Source: Phycisphaerales bacterium
GTDB taxonomy: Bacteria; Planctomycetota; Phycisphaerae; Phycisphaerales; UBA1924
Direction: 5' to 3'
Assembly (NCBI GenBank): GCA_020831775.1
Contig: JAFIFZ010000055.1
Coordinates: 1-64,000 of the forward strand
DNA length: 64,000 bases
A program made the position numbers and the translations under genes. Of this stretch, positions 18,738 through 29,600 are shown in pieces. Each line of letters starts with the position of its first letter. Within the stretch, counting starts at the first letter, position 1. The notes under the pieces were generated by a model. That model saw only the letters and a list, made by a program, of their open reading frames with translations. It had not been told where the DNA came from and did not search any database.

Positions 18738-18840
18738 GTTCCTTCGCCCCTTCAGGACAAGAACATTCTTTGACTTGATCCACGGGTTGCGCTCCGCCTT
18801 GCGGCCTCGCTCCACCCGAGGCTACAACCCCGCGCCCTTT
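18738..18840. repeat. Partial inverted-repeat element, right half only (copy C)
   Basis: Contains the TTCCTTCGCCCCTTCAGG block, CCACGGGTTGCGCTCCGCC and GCGGCCTCGCTCCACCCG segments matching the right half of copies A and B, then a CCCTTTCAGGGC end. The left arm is missing. It occupies the gap between the small domain protein and sucB. Confidence 0.6.
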
Positions 18841-18847
18841 CAGGGCT

Positions 18848-20218
18848 TTAGATCTTGAGCATGAGGCGCTCGGGGTTCTCGATGCAGTCTTTGATGTGCA
18901 CGAGGAACCTGACGGCGCCGGCGCCGTCGACGACGCGGTGGTCGTAGCTCAGGGCGAGGTACATCATCGGGCGGAGGGCGAGCTGGCCGGGGTTGTCGGG
19001 ATCTTCGACGGCGCGGCTCTTGATCGCGTGCATGCCGAGGATGGCCGACTGCGGCGGGTTGAGGATCGGGGTGGACATCAGGCTGCCGAAGATGCCGCCG
19101 TTGGTGATGGTGAAGGTGCCGCCCTGCATCTCGGCGAGTTCGAGCTTGCCGTTCTTGGCCCGCGTGCCGTAGTCCTTGACGGCCTTCTCGATCTCGTCGA
19201 AGGACATCGATTCGGCGTTGCGGAGCACGGGGACGACGAGGCCCTTGGGGCTGCTGACGGCGATGGCGATATCGCAGTAGTCGTGGCCCTTGAGGGCGGG
19301 CTTGCCGTCCTGCTCGACGATGTACGAGTTGACGGCCGGGAAAGCCTTGAGGGCCGAGCAGGTGGCGGCGATGAAGAAAGACATGAAGCCGAGGTTGACG
19401 CCGTGCTTCTCGCCGAACTCTTCCTTGTACTTCTTCCGGAGGGCCATGACATTGGTCATGTCGCACTCGTTGAAGGTGGTGAGCATCGCGGCGGTCTGCT
19501 GCGCCTCGACGAGGCGCTGGGCGATGCGCTGACGCATGGGCGACATCTTCTCGACGCTGGTCGAGCGAGATGGGCCCGAAGCGCCGGCGGATGCCGGGGC
19601 GTCGCTGTCGCCGTCAGGGTGCGCCTGGAGGTAGGCCAGGACATCCTGCTCGCGGATGCGTGAGCCTGCGCCGGTGGGCTTGACGCGGGAGAGGTCGATG
19701 TTGAACTGGCCGGCGATCTTCTCTGCCAGAGGCGTGGCCTTGATGTCGCCCGAGGGGCGGGCCTGGCCGTTGCTGGCCGGCGGCGCGCTCTTGGCGGGCG
19801 TTCCCTTGGCCTTTGAAGACTCGGCCTCTTCCCCCTTGGCGGATGGCTTCTCGGCCGTCGCGGTGGACGCCTTGCTGTCGGCGTTCTTGCTCTCGTTGTC
19901 TTGGTCGTCGGAGGCGCCCTCGGCCTTCTTCGACTCGCCGTCCTTCTTGGCGGATTCGGACGAGCCGCCCGACGGCTTCTCGGCGGATTCGTCGATGGAG
20001 CCGACGACGGCGCCGACCTCGACGGTGTCGCCCTCGGAAGCGGAGCGTTTCAGGACGCCGCTGGCGGGGGCGGGGACCTCCATCGTGATCTTGTCGGTCT
20101 CGAGCTCGATGAGCGTGTCGTCCTGCTCGACATAGTCGCCGTCGTTCTTGAGCCACGCGGCGATGACGCCCTCGGTGACGGATTCGCCGACATTTGGGAT
20201 GACGATATCGGTGGCCAT
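18848..20218 (-). CDS. sucB: Dihydrolipoyl succinyltransferase (E2 of 2-oxoglutarate dehydrogenase)
   Basis: 456 aa. Domains in order: a lipoyl domain with the lipoylated lysine K43 in [12 protein letters not shown], a long disordered linker rich in A, S, K and E (about 85-160), a peripheral subunit-binding domain ([19 protein letters not shown]) and the catalytic CoA-acyltransferase domain ending with the HxxxDG active-site motif [13 protein letters not shown] and [11 protein letters not shown]. The ESVTEG and NVGES start fit E2 of the 2-oxoglutarate complex rather than of pyruvate dehydrogenase. It lies 88 bases after sucA. The E3 subunit is not adjacent. Confidence 0.95.
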   Translation of the reverse strand: MATDIVIPNVGESVTEGVIAAWLKNDGDYVEQDDTLIELETDKITMEVPAPASGVLKRSASEGDTVEVGAVVGSIDESAEKPSGGSSESAKKDGESKKAEGASDDQDNESKNADSKASTATAEKPSAKGEEAESSKAKGTPAKSAPPASNGQARPSGDIKATPLAEKIAGQFNIDLSRVKPTGAGSRIREQDVLAYLQAHPDGDSDAPASAGASGPSRSTSVEKMSPMRQRIAQRLVEAQQTAAMLTTFNECDMTNVMALRKKYKEEFGEKHGVNLGFMSFFIAATCSALKAFPAVNSYIVEQDGKPALKGHDYCDIAIAVSSPKGLVVPVLRNAESMSFDEIEKAVKDYGTRAKNGKLELAEMQGGTFTITNGGIFGSLMSTPILNPPQSAILGMHAIKSRAVEDPDNPGQLALRPMMYLALSYDHRVVDGAGAVRFLVHIKDCIENPERLMLKI

Positions 20219-20252
20219 CTGCTGTTGCGCCCTGATTACTGAGAGCCTCGAT

Positions 20253-20288
20253 GAAGAACGCCGGGCCGGTGGATTCCGTGCCCGGCGT
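20253..20288 (-). terminator. Hairpin between sucA and sucB
   Basis: ACGCCGGGC and GCCCGGCGT arms (20258-20266 and 20280-20288), a 9-bp stem with a 13-base loop. On the minus strand TCTTC follows, without a true T run. It may lower readthrough into sucB or stabilise the sucA message. Confidence 0.4.
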
Positions 20289-20306
20289 CAGAAAGTCTAC
20301 GCGTGG

Positions 20307-23234
20307 TCAGGCGGTCGCCTTGGCGTGCTTTGACGACGACGCCTTGCCGTTGGCCGAGCCCTGACCGCCTTCTTCCTTGGGCGAGGGCTGCTCCTCGGCC
20401 TTGTGCTGCGGCGCCTCGCCGATCGCTCTTGAAAGGATGCCTTCCTGCTGGAGCCGGTCGCGCTTCTTCGAGCCGCTGGCTGGGGAGGCGCTGGCGGGCC
20501 TGCCGATGTAGGGCAGGCTGTCGATGCCCAGCTTCTCGCGGAGCTTGTCTGCGATGAAGAGGAACGCGCCCATGTTGCGGGGCTCTTCCTGCACCCAGAG
20601 GACCTCGGTCTTCTTGGGGTAGCGGTCGATGATCTCGCGGAGCAGGTCGGTGTGCAGGGGGTAGAGCTGCTCGATTCGGACGATGGCGGTGTCGGTGCGC
20701 CCGATGTCGTCGCGCCGCTTGGCCATCTCGTGGTAGATCTTGCCCGAGCAGAGGATCACGCGCTCGACGCCGGAGCGATCGAGCGTCTTGCGGTCCGGGA
20801 CGAGGCGGTCGCCCTCGAACGCCGGGTCGTCGATGACCTCGCGGAAGCGGCTCTCGATCAGCTCGGAGATGTGGCTTGTCGGGGTGCGGAGCATGCTCTT
20901 GGGCGACATGACGATCAGCGGCTTGCGGAAGTTGCGCTTGACCTGCCGCCTGAACATGTGGAAGGTCTGGGCGGCGGTGGTCGGGTAGACGACCTGGATG
21001 TTGTCGTCGCCGCAGAGCAGGAGGAAGCGTTCGAGCCTGGCGGAGGAGTGCTCCGGGCCGGCGCCCTCGTACCCGTGGGGGAGGAGCATGGTCAGCCCGT
21101 TCCACCGCTGCCACTTCATCTCGGCGGAGCTGATGAACTGGTCGATGATGATCTGGGCGCCGTTGTTGAAGTCGCCGAACTGGGCCTCCCAGACGACGAG
21201 CATCGAGGGGTCGGCGAGGGAGTAGCCGTACTCGAAGCCGAGGACGGCCTCCTCTGAGAGCGGGCTGTTGTGGATGCAGAACTGGGCCTGCTTTTCCGGG
21301 TCGGTGTTGGCGCCGCCCTCGTGGAGGTCGGGATCGATCAGGCGCGGGCGGATGTGGGCCAGGGGGACCCAGACGCGTCCGTCCTCGGCGTCGCGGAGGA
21401 CGGCGTGCCGGTGGCTGAAGGTGCCTCGCCCGACATCCTGGCCCGAGACGCGGACGGGATGGCCCTCGATGAGGAGCGTGCCGTAGGCGAGCGTTTCGGC
21501 GTCGGCGTAGCTGATCTCGCCGGTGTCGAGCAGGCTGCGCCGATCGTCGAGCAGCTTGACGAGCTTGCGGTTGACCTTGAAGCCCTCGGGGACTCGGCCG
21601 ATCGCCTCGCAGACCTCGCGGAGGGCTTCGGCGGAGACGGCGGTCTGGGCCGGCTCGTGGCTGTAGGCGTGGCTCATGCCCGACCAGCGTGCCGAGCCGG
21701 GGTCGATCGTGGGGTCGACCGGTCGCTCACGGGCCATCTTCTGGGCCTTGTCGAGCGCTTCATCCAGGCGTTGCTGGATGACCTCCATGTCGTCCTTGCT
21801 GAGCAGGCCCTCGTCGAGGAGGCGCTGGGAGTAGCTCTCCAGCACGCTCTTCTTCTTCTTGATGAGCTTGGCGAGGATGGGCTGGGTGAAGCTGGCCTCG
21901 TCCTGCTCGTTGTGCCCGTACTTGCGGTAGCACCAGAGCTCGATGAAGATGTCCTTGCCGAAGACCTGGCGGTAGGCGACGGAGAAGTACGCCGCTGCGA
22001 GCACCGCCTCGGGGTCCTCTCCGTTGACATGCAGCACCGGGCACTCGCAGGCGTTGGCGATGTCGGTGCAGTAGCGTCCGGAGCGGCCTTCCTCGGGCGT
22101 GGTGGTGAAGCCGATGAGGTTGTTGACGACGACGTGCACCGTGCCGCCGACGGTGTAGCCGTCGAGCTGGGACATGTTCAGGCACTCGGCGACGACGCCC
22201 TGGCCGGCGATGGCCGCGTCGCCATGGATCAGCAGCGACATCACGCGCTTGCGCTGGCGGTCGTCGCGGAGGCGCTGCTTTGCGCGGCAGCGGCCCATCA
22301 CAACCGGGTTCACCGCTTCGAGGTGGCTCGGGTTGCTGGCCATCGCGAGGTGGACCATGCGACCGTTGCCGAACTGTCGCGTGCCCGAGTAGCCCCGGTG
22401 GTACTTGACATCGCCGCCCCCGTCGACGAAGTCCTCCTGCCAGGTCTCTTCGAACTCGGTGAAGATCTGCTCGTGGGTCTTGCCGAGGATGTTGTTCAGG
22501 ACATTGAGGCGTCCGCGGTGGGCCATGCCCAGGACGATCTCCTCGACGCCGAACTCTGAAGCGCTCTCGACGACGCGGTCGAGCAGGGGGATGAGCGACT
22601 CAGAGCCTTCGAGGCTGAACCGCTTGTCGCCCGGATAACGCTTCTGAAGAAAACGCTCGAACATCTCCGCGGAGAGGATCTGCTCGAGCAGGTGGATCTT
22701 CTGGCCCCTGGTCAGCGGGCTGCGGTCGACCCCCCTCTCGAAGCGGTCCAGCAGCCATTCACGCTCGGTGCGGTCGGTGATGTGCATCACCTCGACGCCC
22801 AGGGTGCCGCAGTAGCGGGCCTCGAGATGCTCGATCAACCGTCCGAGGGTGACGACGCCTTCCAGCCCGACACGGGAGGCGTCGACCTCGCGGGAGAGAT
22901 CGCCCTCGGAGAGCCCGTGTGTGGACAGGTTGAGGGCGTCGGGGCGTTTGCGGGCACGGTCGAAGGGATCGAGGCGGGCGGCGATGTGGCCGAGGCCTCG
23001 GTACGCCTCGATCAGGTCGCCCACGCGGGCCTGGAACCGGAGGGTCTCGGCCTCTTCCGAGGAGCCCCGGGCCGGTCCGGCGCCGCTCTGGGCGAGGTCG
23101 AACCCCGCGAAGAAGGAGCGCAGGTCGGCCGGGACGGAGTCCGGGTCCTGTTTGTATCTGGCGTACTCGGCGTCCAGGTACTCGGCGTTCCAGCCATTGA
23201 CTGCGGGAGGCACTGCTCTTGGAGCGGCACTCAT
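20307..23234 (-). CDS. sucA: 2-oxoglutarate dehydrogenase E1 (thiamine-diphosphate)
   Basis: 975 aa from the ATG at 23234, with GAGG 7 bases upstream; an earlier in-frame start at 23288 lacks support. The N-terminal NAEYLDAEYARYKQDPDSVP segment is the E2-binding helix of OdhA. TPP-fold motifs follow: GMAHRGRLNVL, GDAAIAGQGVV with NNLIGFTTTP, and RYGHNE-like YRKYGHNEQDEASFTQP. The C-terminal half has VSGQDVGRGTFSHRHAVL, GYSLADPSMLVVWEAQFGDF and ENP-type TSHISEL. It decarboxylates 2-oxoglutarate and passes succinyl to E2. It ends with a lysine/serine/glycine-rich tail. sucB follows on the same strand; upstream is pstB. Confidence 0.95.
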   Translation of the reverse strand: MSAAPRAVPPAVNGWNAEYLDAEYARYKQDPDSVPADLRSFFAGFDLAQSGAGPARGSSEEAETLRFQARVGDLIEAYRGLGHIAARLDPFDRARKRPDALNLSTHGLSEGDLSREVDASRVGLEGVVTLGRLIEHLEARYCGTLGVEVMHITDRTEREWLLDRFERGVDRSPLTRGQKIHLLEQILSAEMFERFLQKRYPGDKRFSLEGSESLIPLLDRVVESASEFGVEEIVLGMAHRGRLNVLNNILGKTHEQIFTEFEETWQEDFVDGGGDVKYHRGYSGTRQFGNGRMVHLAMASNPSHLEAVNPVVMGRCRAKQRLRDDRQRKRVMSLLIHGDAAIAGQGVVAECLNMSQLDGYTVGGTVHVVVNNLIGFTTTPEEGRSGRYCTDIANACECPVLHVNGEDPEAVLAAAYFSVAYRQVFGKDIFIELWCYRKYGHNEQDEASFTQPILAKLIKKKKSVLESYSQRLLDEGLLSKDDMEVIQQRLDEALDKAQKMARERPVDPTIDPGSARWSGMSHAYSHEPAQTAVSAEALREVCEAIGRVPEGFKVNRKLVKLLDDRRSLLDTGEISYADAETLAYGTLLIEGHPVRVSGQDVGRGTFSHRHAVLRDAEDGRVWVPLAHIRPRLIDPDLHEGGANTDPEKQAQFCIHNSPLSEEAVLGFEYGYSLADPSMLVVWEAQFGDFNNGAQIIIDQFISSAEMKWQRWNGLTMLLPHGYEGAGPEHSSARLERFLLLCGDDNIQVVYPTTAAQTFHMFRRQVKRNFRKPLIVMSPKSMLRTPTSHISELIESRFREVIDDPAFEGDRLVPDRKTLDRSGVERVILCSGKIYHEMAKRRDDIGRTDTAIVRIEQLYPLHTDLLREIIDRYPKKTEVLWVQEEPRNMGAFLFIADKLREKLGIDSLPYIGRPASASPASGSKKRDRLQQEGILSRAIGEAPQHKAEEQPSPKEEGGQGSANGKASSSKHAKATA

Positions 23235-23382
23235 TTCGGGCCTCGCGTCTCGGTGGCAAACTGATCGCACCGGCGGCAAATCAACCACCGATTCCCATGC
23301 TATGGCACCATATCGGCCCGCTGGTAGGCGTCCTGATGATTTCCGGCCCTGATCGTGTCGGTTGCCCGAGATTCGCTACCGG

Positions 23383-23397
23383 TTCGGACGGTCCGAA
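23383..23397. other. Perfect inverted repeat upstream of sucA
   Basis: TTCGGAC-G-GTCCGAA, 7-bp arms around a single base, about 22 bases beyond the pstB stop and 150 bases before the sucA start. It is a possible operator for sucA or a hairpin at the end of the pst message; no T run follows. Confidence 0.3.
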
Positions 23398-23418
23398 ATG
23401 CCCGGCCCGGCCGGCGAT

Positions 23419-24303
23419 TCAGCCGAAACGGCCGGTCACATACTGCTCGGTCTCGCCCAGGCGGGGACGCTGGAAGACCTCGTCGGTCGGCCCGTACTCG
23501 ACCAGACGCCCGAGGTACATGAAGGCGGTGAAGTCGCTGACCCGGGCGGCCTGCTGCATGTTGTGGGTGACGATCAGGACGGTGTACCGCTCGGAGATCT
23601 CGTGGATGAGCTCCTCGATGCGGAGGGTCGCCACAGGGTCGAGGGCCGAGCACGGCTCGTCGAGCAGAAGGACCTCCGGGTCGGCCACGATGGCGCGGGC
23701 GATGCACAGGCGCTGCTGCTGACCGCCCGAGAGGCCCAGGGCGCTCTCCTTGAGGCGGTCTTTGACCTCGTCCCAGATCGCGGCGCCTTTCAGACTGCGC
23801 TCGCACGCCTCTTCGAGGACGGACCGGCGCTTCTCCCCGTCGATGCGGAGGGGGTAGACGACATTCTCGAAGATCGACATCGGGAAGGGGTTGGGCTTCT
23901 GGAAGACCATGCCCAGGCGCTTGCGGAGGGAGATCACATCGACGCGGGGGTGGTAGATCGACTCGCCGTTGAGCAGCATGTCGCCCTCGATGCGGACCGA
24001 GTCGATGAGGTCGTTGAGGCGGTTGACCGAGCGCAGGAGCGTGCTCTTGCCACAGCCCGACGGCCCGCTGATCGCGGTGACCTTGCCCCGCCTGACGGGG
24101 GCGGTGACCGAGTGGAGCGCCTGGGCCTGGCCGTAGTAGAGGCTGAACGCCTCGATGTTCAGCACGGCGTCGCCCTCGGTGACCTGCTCGTGGATGACCG
24201 AGCGGACCTCGTGGCCGGCGCGGATCGCCTCGATGACGCCGAGCTCGGGCTCGTCGGCGCCGTTGCTCGGGCGGGTGATTCTGGGTGTTGCGGTTCCGGT
24301 CAT
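23419..24303 (-). CDS. pstB: Phosphate ABC transporter ATP-binding protein
   Basis: 294 aa; about 45 residues longer than usual at the N terminus, with an unstructured acidic start. Walker [10 protein letters not shown] at 80-88, Q-loop [17 protein letters not shown] (the PstB-specific PNPFPMSI), signature LSGGQQQR, Walker [14 protein letters not shown] and switch THNMQQA. It powers phosphate import through PstC and PstA. It is the last gene of pstS-C-A-B, 21 bases after pstA. No phoU follows, unlike many pst operons. Confidence 0.95.
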   Translation of the reverse strand: MTGTATPRITRPSNGADEPELGVIEAIRAGHEVRSVIHEQVTEGDAVLNIEAFSLYYGQAQALHSVTAPVRRGKVTAISGPSGCGKSTLLRSVNRLNDLIDSVRIEGDMLLNGESIYHPRVDVISLRKRLGMVFQKPNPFPMSIFENVVYPLRIDGEKRRSVLEEACERSLKGAAIWDEVKDRLKESALGLSGGQQQRLCIARAIVADPEVLLLDEPCSALDPVATLRIEELIHEISERYTVLIVTHNMQQAARVSDFTAFMYLGRLVEYGPTDEVFQRPRLGETEQYVTGRFG

Positions 24304-24324
24304 GGGATCAAACTCCGATCGGCG

Positions 24325-26661
24325 TCAAACGGCCGGCCCCTTCCGCGAGCGCAGGCGGCTGCGCAGCACGATCGCCGCGAGGTTCAAGAGCAACACGATC
24401 GCGATGAGCAGGAGGGTCGTGGTCCAGACGAGGGGCTGTGCGGCCTCCGAGTCTCGGCTCTGGAAGCCGAGGTCGTAGATGTGGAAACCCAGGTGCATGA
24501 AGCTCCGCTCGCCATGGATAAAGGGGAATTCGGTGGAGACGGGCAACTGCGGGGCGAGCTTGACGGCGCCGACGAGCATGAGCGGCGCGACCTCGCCCGC
24601 GCCGCGCGCGATCGCGAGGATGGCCCCGGTCATGATGCCCGGCAGCGCGCCCGGGAGCACGACCCGGCGGATCGTCTGCCACTTGCTTGCGCCGCAGCCC
24701 AGGCTCGCCTCGCGGATCGAGCGGGGTACGGCGGCGATCGCCTCTTCGGTCGCGACGATCACCACAGGCAGTGTCAAGAGCGACAGCGTCAGCGAGGCCC
24801 AGAGGATCCCGCGAGCGCCGAAGACCGGCTGGCCCGCCGAGACCTCCGCCCTGAAGAAGCCTCCGAAGTAGGGCGTCGCCGCGACCAGGTAAAACACCAG
24901 CGCCACCGCCGCGACCCAGAGCAGCCCCGCGCCGATGCGGCAGGCCGACGCGGCCCTGGACGAAGGTCGCCCGGGGATCCGCCTGCCCGCGCCCATCAGC
25001 GTGATGGCGAGGCTGGCCGCGAGCACCAGCGCGCCGACCAACGCCCACCAGGGCGTTCGCGCCGCGGGGGCGTCGGGTCCTGTGTCGATGTACCCCCCCA
25101 CGATGTAGCAGAAGAAGCCGAGGCCGAAGACGCCGTAGACGATGCTCGGCACGCCCGCGAGGTTGTTCACCGCGATGCGGAGGACGCTGGTGATGAAGCC
25201 CTGGTGGGCGTACTCGCGGAGATAGATCGCGGCGATCACGCCGAGAGGGACGACCGTGATCGTCAGCAGCATGGTGAGGGTGACGGTGCCGACGATGACC
25301 GAGAGCAGGCCTCCCTCGCCGTCGGGCCTCGGTCTGTCTGTCAGGAACTGGGCCCAGCGGTCGAAGTAGACGCCGAGCCTGCCCGAGAAGTCCAGGGCGT
25401 TTGAGCGTACGGCACGGTCGATCTGCGACAGGCGCATCGGCTCGCCGGGACGCCCCACTTCCTCTGGCGCGAATCGACCGGTTCTCGCGTCGGTGACGAT
25501 GACTCTGAAGCGGGCGTCGTCGCGTCGGAGTTCAGAGAGCCTGGCGTCGATCTCCTCGCCGCGCTCGATGAGGCGTTCGACCTCGCTGGCGTGCTCTGCG
25601 CGGATCGACTCGAGGCGTTCTTCGCTCATCGACGGGCCTGACCACGGGTGGTCGACCGCACCGAAGAACAGGCCCGCCAGTGAGACGCCGATCATCAGCG
25701 ATGCGAGGAATCCACCGGGCTTGACCCGCCCCGGATGGTCCGGGTCTGTCGTGCTGCGTCGGAGCCGCACCCCGGCAAAGAGCAGACCGATCGAGGCGAT
25801 CGTGGTTCCGCCCCAGAGCCAGAACGGCATCGAACTGTCGTCGCTGACGGTCTCCTCCCGCTCCAGTTCGGCCCGCCTGACGCGCATGTTCAGGGCGCCG
25901 ATGCGACGGTCGACCTCGCTCCGCTCGCCCCGTTCGAGCCGCTCGATGACGCGTCTGCGGTCTTTCGCGCTGCGGACCTCGCGTTCGAACGCCCTGAACC
26001 CTTCCTCGCCGACGAGCGGGACGGTCACGCGTTCGAGGACTCGGCGCTCGCCCCCGACGAAGCGGACCTCGCGCGTCGCGACGCCCTCGCCGATGTCGGT
26101 GCTCGCCGGGCGTTCGTCGAAGAGCGCTTCGTCTTCGGGCAGCCAGCGGTCGAAGACGAGCGCGTCGACCGATCCGATGAAGGGCCCCCACTCCAGGCGT
26201 TCAAGCACGACCGTGTTCTCAGGACGCGATCGAGAAGCGACCTCGTAGAGGGGCACCCATCGGAAGGCCGCGGCTCCGAACTCGCGGTTACCGACCTGGA
26301 GCAGGATGCGTTCGAGCGGTTCGTCCGGGTCAACGCTCTGGGGCAGCAGGCCCTGCGCGTTGAGGGCCTCGATCCGGGCGCGTTCGTCGCGGTCGGGCCG
26401 GTAGACGTCGGTCTCCATGAGGCGCCCGAGCAGCACCTCGGGCTCCCCGCCCTCGACGGCGACCATCTCGACCCGCTCGATCGCCTTTGGCCAGAAGGTC
26501 TGCGAGCCCCGGACGACGATGAGCCCGATCAGCCCGAGCACGAGCACGAGGCAGGCCGCCAGCGCGCCGCCCATGAGCCACATGAGCGGCCCACCCCTCG
26601 CCGCGGGGGGCGTGACGCGCCGATGCGCCTGGGTCTCGGGTTGGGTCGGTTGCTCCTGCAA
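24325..26661 (-). CDS. pstA: Phosphate ABC permease PstA with large N-terminal extension
   Basis: 778 aa, more than twice the usual length of about 300. The probable start is a TTG at 26661 with AAGGAG about 10 bases upstream. A first membrane helix (MGGALAACLVLVLGLIGLIVV) is followed by about 240 residues of charged extracytoplasmic domain, two more helices (SMPFWLWGGTTIASIGLLF and FLASLMIGVSLAGLFFGAV), another coiled charged segment, then the permease proper. The permease has the EAA-type motif ATEEAIAAVPRSIREASLGCGASKWQTIRRVVLPGALPGI. PstA pairs with PstC to form the phosphate channel. The extra domains have no family I recognise. It lies between pstC and pstB. Confidence 0.88.
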   Translation of the reverse strand: MQEQPTQPETQAHRRVTPPAARGGPLMWLMGGALAACLVLVLGLIGLIVVRGSQTFWPKAIERVEMVAVEGGEPEVLLGRLMETDVYRPDRDERARIEALNAQGLLPQSVDPDEPLERILLQVGNREFGAAAFRWVPLYEVASRSRPENTVVLERLEWGPFIGSVDALVFDRWLPEDEALFDERPASTDIGEGVATREVRFVGGERRVLERVTVPLVGEEGFRAFEREVRSAKDRRRVIERLERGERSEVDRRIGALNMRVRRAELEREETVSDDSSMPFWLWGGTTIASIGLLFAGVRLRRSTTDPDHPGRVKPGGFLASLMIGVSLAGLFFGAVDHPWSGPSMSEERLESIRAEHASEVERLIERGEEIDARLSELRRDDARFRVIVTDARTGRFAPEEVGRPGEPMRLSQIDRAVRSNALDFSGRLGVYFDRWAQFLTDRPRPDGEGGLLSVIVGTVTLTMLLTITVVPLGVIAAIYLREYAHQGFITSVLRIAVNNLAGVPSIVYGVFGLGFFCYIVGGYIDTGPDAPAARTPWWALVGALVLAASLAITLMGAGRRIPGRPSSRAASACRIGAGLLWVAAVALVFYLVAATPYFGGFFRAEVSAGQPVFGARGILWASLTLSLLTLPVVIVATEEAIAAVPRSIREASLGCGASKWQTIRRVVLPGALPGIMTGAILAIARGAGEVAPLMLVGAVKLAPQLPVSTEFPFIHGERSFMHLGFHIYDLGFQSRDSEAAQPLVWTTTLLLIAIVLLLNLAAIVLRSRLRSRKGPAV

Positions 26662-26682
26662 CGCTGAGAGGCTCCTTGGCGC

Positions 26683-29600
26683 TTAGAGCGCCGCGTTTCG
26701 CTTGCGGAAGTGCTGGCGGACCAGCTCGGCGGTGGTGTTGATCACAAAGGTCATCAGGAAGAGCACGAGCCCGCAAAGGAAGAGCACGCGGTAGTGCGTC
26801 CCGCCCGGCGGGGCCTCGGGCAGCTCGACGGCGATGTTCGCCGCGAGCGTTCTGAAGCCGGAGAAGATGTTCATCGAGATCTCGGGCGTGTTGCCGGTGG
26901 CCATCAGGACGATCATCGTCTCGCCAACGGCCCTGCCCAGCCCGATCATCATCGCAGAGAAGATGCCCGACGCCGCGACGGGCAGCACAACGCGGACGGC
27001 GGTCTGCCAGGGCGTCGCGCCGGCTCCCAGCGAGGCGAGGCGCAGCGAGTCGGGCACGCTCCGCATCGCGTCCTCGCTGATGGTGTAGATGATCGGGATG
27101 ATCGCAAAGCCCATGATGATCCCGACCACCAGCGTGTTACGCACGCTGAAGGGGCCGAAGATCGAGTCTCGCGGGTCGTGCCCGAGCCAGACCAGCGCTT
27201 GAGCGCCGAGCAGCGTGAGCGCGATCGCGCCGGCGATCGTCAGACCGAAACGCAGCAGCTCGGTGGCGATGACTTTTCCGGGCGTCGCGCCTGTACCCAT
27301 CTCGGCGAGGCGTCGGTCCAGCAGCGGCCCACGCAGCGCGGCCGACAACAGCAGGCCGATCGGAAACAGCGCGACCAACCAGCCGGGCGTGGGCCCGCCG
27401 AACGCGCCGTCCAGCCAGCGCCGGATGCCGCCCTCGGGCGGCAGCCTTGTGGCGGGGATGTCGTCCAGTTCGCCCTCGGGGAGAACGAGCTCGCCGCCAA
27501 CGGTGTAGATCCCGTGAAAGCCCCGGAGCGTGCGCTGCTCGGCGGAGGTCAGCTCCGAAGGATCGTCGGGAACCCACGCCGGCACCGCGTCGGGGTCGGC
27601 CGGCCGGTGCAGCCCAGCCGCGACGAGGCGGTCGCCCTCGGAGACCGAGAAGAGCGTCCGCTCGATCAGCGGACCGACGCCGGTTGCGAGCAGGCACCCG
27701 ATCGCGAGCAGGACGAAGACGATCCCAAGACGCGAGGTCGCCCCGATGCGGCGCGACGCGTGGTCGGGCAGGGCACGCCAGAGCGAGGCGGCCAGCACGA
27801 TCGTCAGGGGCACGACCACGAACCCAACCAGCACCGCGGGAAGATGGTCGCGCATATACGGGGCGAGCACCATCGCCGCGATGAACCCGAGCACGACCGA
27901 GGGCAGCGAGGCCATCAGCTCGATCGTCGGCTTGACCGCTTTGCGCGTTCCCGGCGAGAGGAACTCGCTGGAGTAGATCGCCGCCAGCACCGCCAGCGGC
28001 GCCGCGATGATCATCGCGACCACGGTCGCCTTGAGCGTGCCGAAGATCAGCGGCATCAGGCCGTACTTGACCTCTGCGCCCTCCGAGCCCGCCGACGACT
28101 GGTAGACATGCTGGGGTTGGTATTCGCCCTCGTAGAGCACGGGCCTGAAGAGCGAACGGAAGCTCGCGCGCGGATGACCCGCGTCGAGCGCCCAGAGGCG
28201 GTAGCCCCCCGCGGCGTCGACGAGCATCAAGCCGTCGCGCCTTGGCAGCATGAAGACCGCGATCGGCGTGTCGCCTTCCCCCGCCGCAACGCTCGCGACA
28301 CGCTTGGCGCTCGTGGCGTGCATCAGGTCGAGGCGGCCGCTCGAACGCAGCGCCGCGACGGTCCGGTCCCGTGCGCTGACACCCAGCGAGACAACCGGGT
28401 CGTCGGAGGGTCCCAGGAGCTCGTTGCCCACGACCGCGCGGCCGTCCTCGCCCGCGCCCCGTTGCGTCGCGGTGAACAGGGTGCGCAGACGCCCGTCGTC
28501 GGTTGCGATCAGCAGCGAGCGCGCGCCGACGGTCATGTCGGATGCGGTGATCGGCGCGGCGGTCGTGTACGACCCGGCAAAGCGCATCGTCGACGCGGCT
28601 TCGGGATCCTCGTGGTCGGGACTGACGGCGTACCGGCGCAGCTCGCCCGACGCGGCCCACACGCCCCAGACCTGCTCGCCGTCTTCGGTGATCAGCAGCC
28701 GGTCGGGCGTGCCGTAGCGGTCGGATTCGATGAGCACGCGCCTGGTCGAGACCACGGCCCGCACCGCGACACGCGTGTCGCCCGCTTCGAGCCCCCGCTC
28801 TGAACGCCAGAAGGTCACGCCGGATTCGGTGTGGGCCGCGAGGATGCGGTCGTTGGTCGGCGTGCGGGCGACAGAGACGCGGACGACCGGATCGTCGCCC
28901 TCTGCAACGCGGATCGGACGCCCCGCGGTGATTAATGGGATCGTCAGGCGGAGCTCGAGCACCCCGCTCCGCTCGACACCGGAGACGACCGCCCCGACAT
29001 CGCCTCCCCCAAAGCGCAGCAGCGGTCGATCGCCCGGGCCTGGGGCGGCACGCAGCGCGAAATCGTCGCCATCGTCGAGCTCCGCCAGCCTGGCGAGCAG
29101 TTCCAGAGCGTTTGCACGCAACGAGGGGTCGGACGCGAGCCCGGACAGTTCGTCGCGCGAACCGGTGACACGCACGAGCAGATCGGCGGTGCTGTCCAGG
29201 GCGCTCGCCGTCGCGACCATCGCTCGCAGGAGTGCCGAGTCGGCCGCCTGCGGATCGGCACCGATCAGCGGGGCGGCGTTGGCGATCGCTTCCAGCACCA
29301 GCACTAGGCGGCCGAAGTCCTCGCCCGCCTCGACCGATCGCTCCTCGCCCAGTTGCTCCAGGGCCGGATCGAACGAGAGCGCGTCGAGTTCGTCCAGCAG
29401 CGCTTCGAGCGCCTCCGCCCGGGCCGGGTCGGCCAGGCGAGCCACCAGCCGGCCCGCTTCCGCATCGGCTCGCAGCGAACCGAGCGTCGAACCGAGGGCT
29501 TGATGCGCTTCCCGGCCGGCCTCGTCGCGCCTTGCCAGCGTTGCGGCGTGATCCTCGCTGCGGCGGAGCAGCGAAGACACCTCACGCCCCGGCTCGGCCC

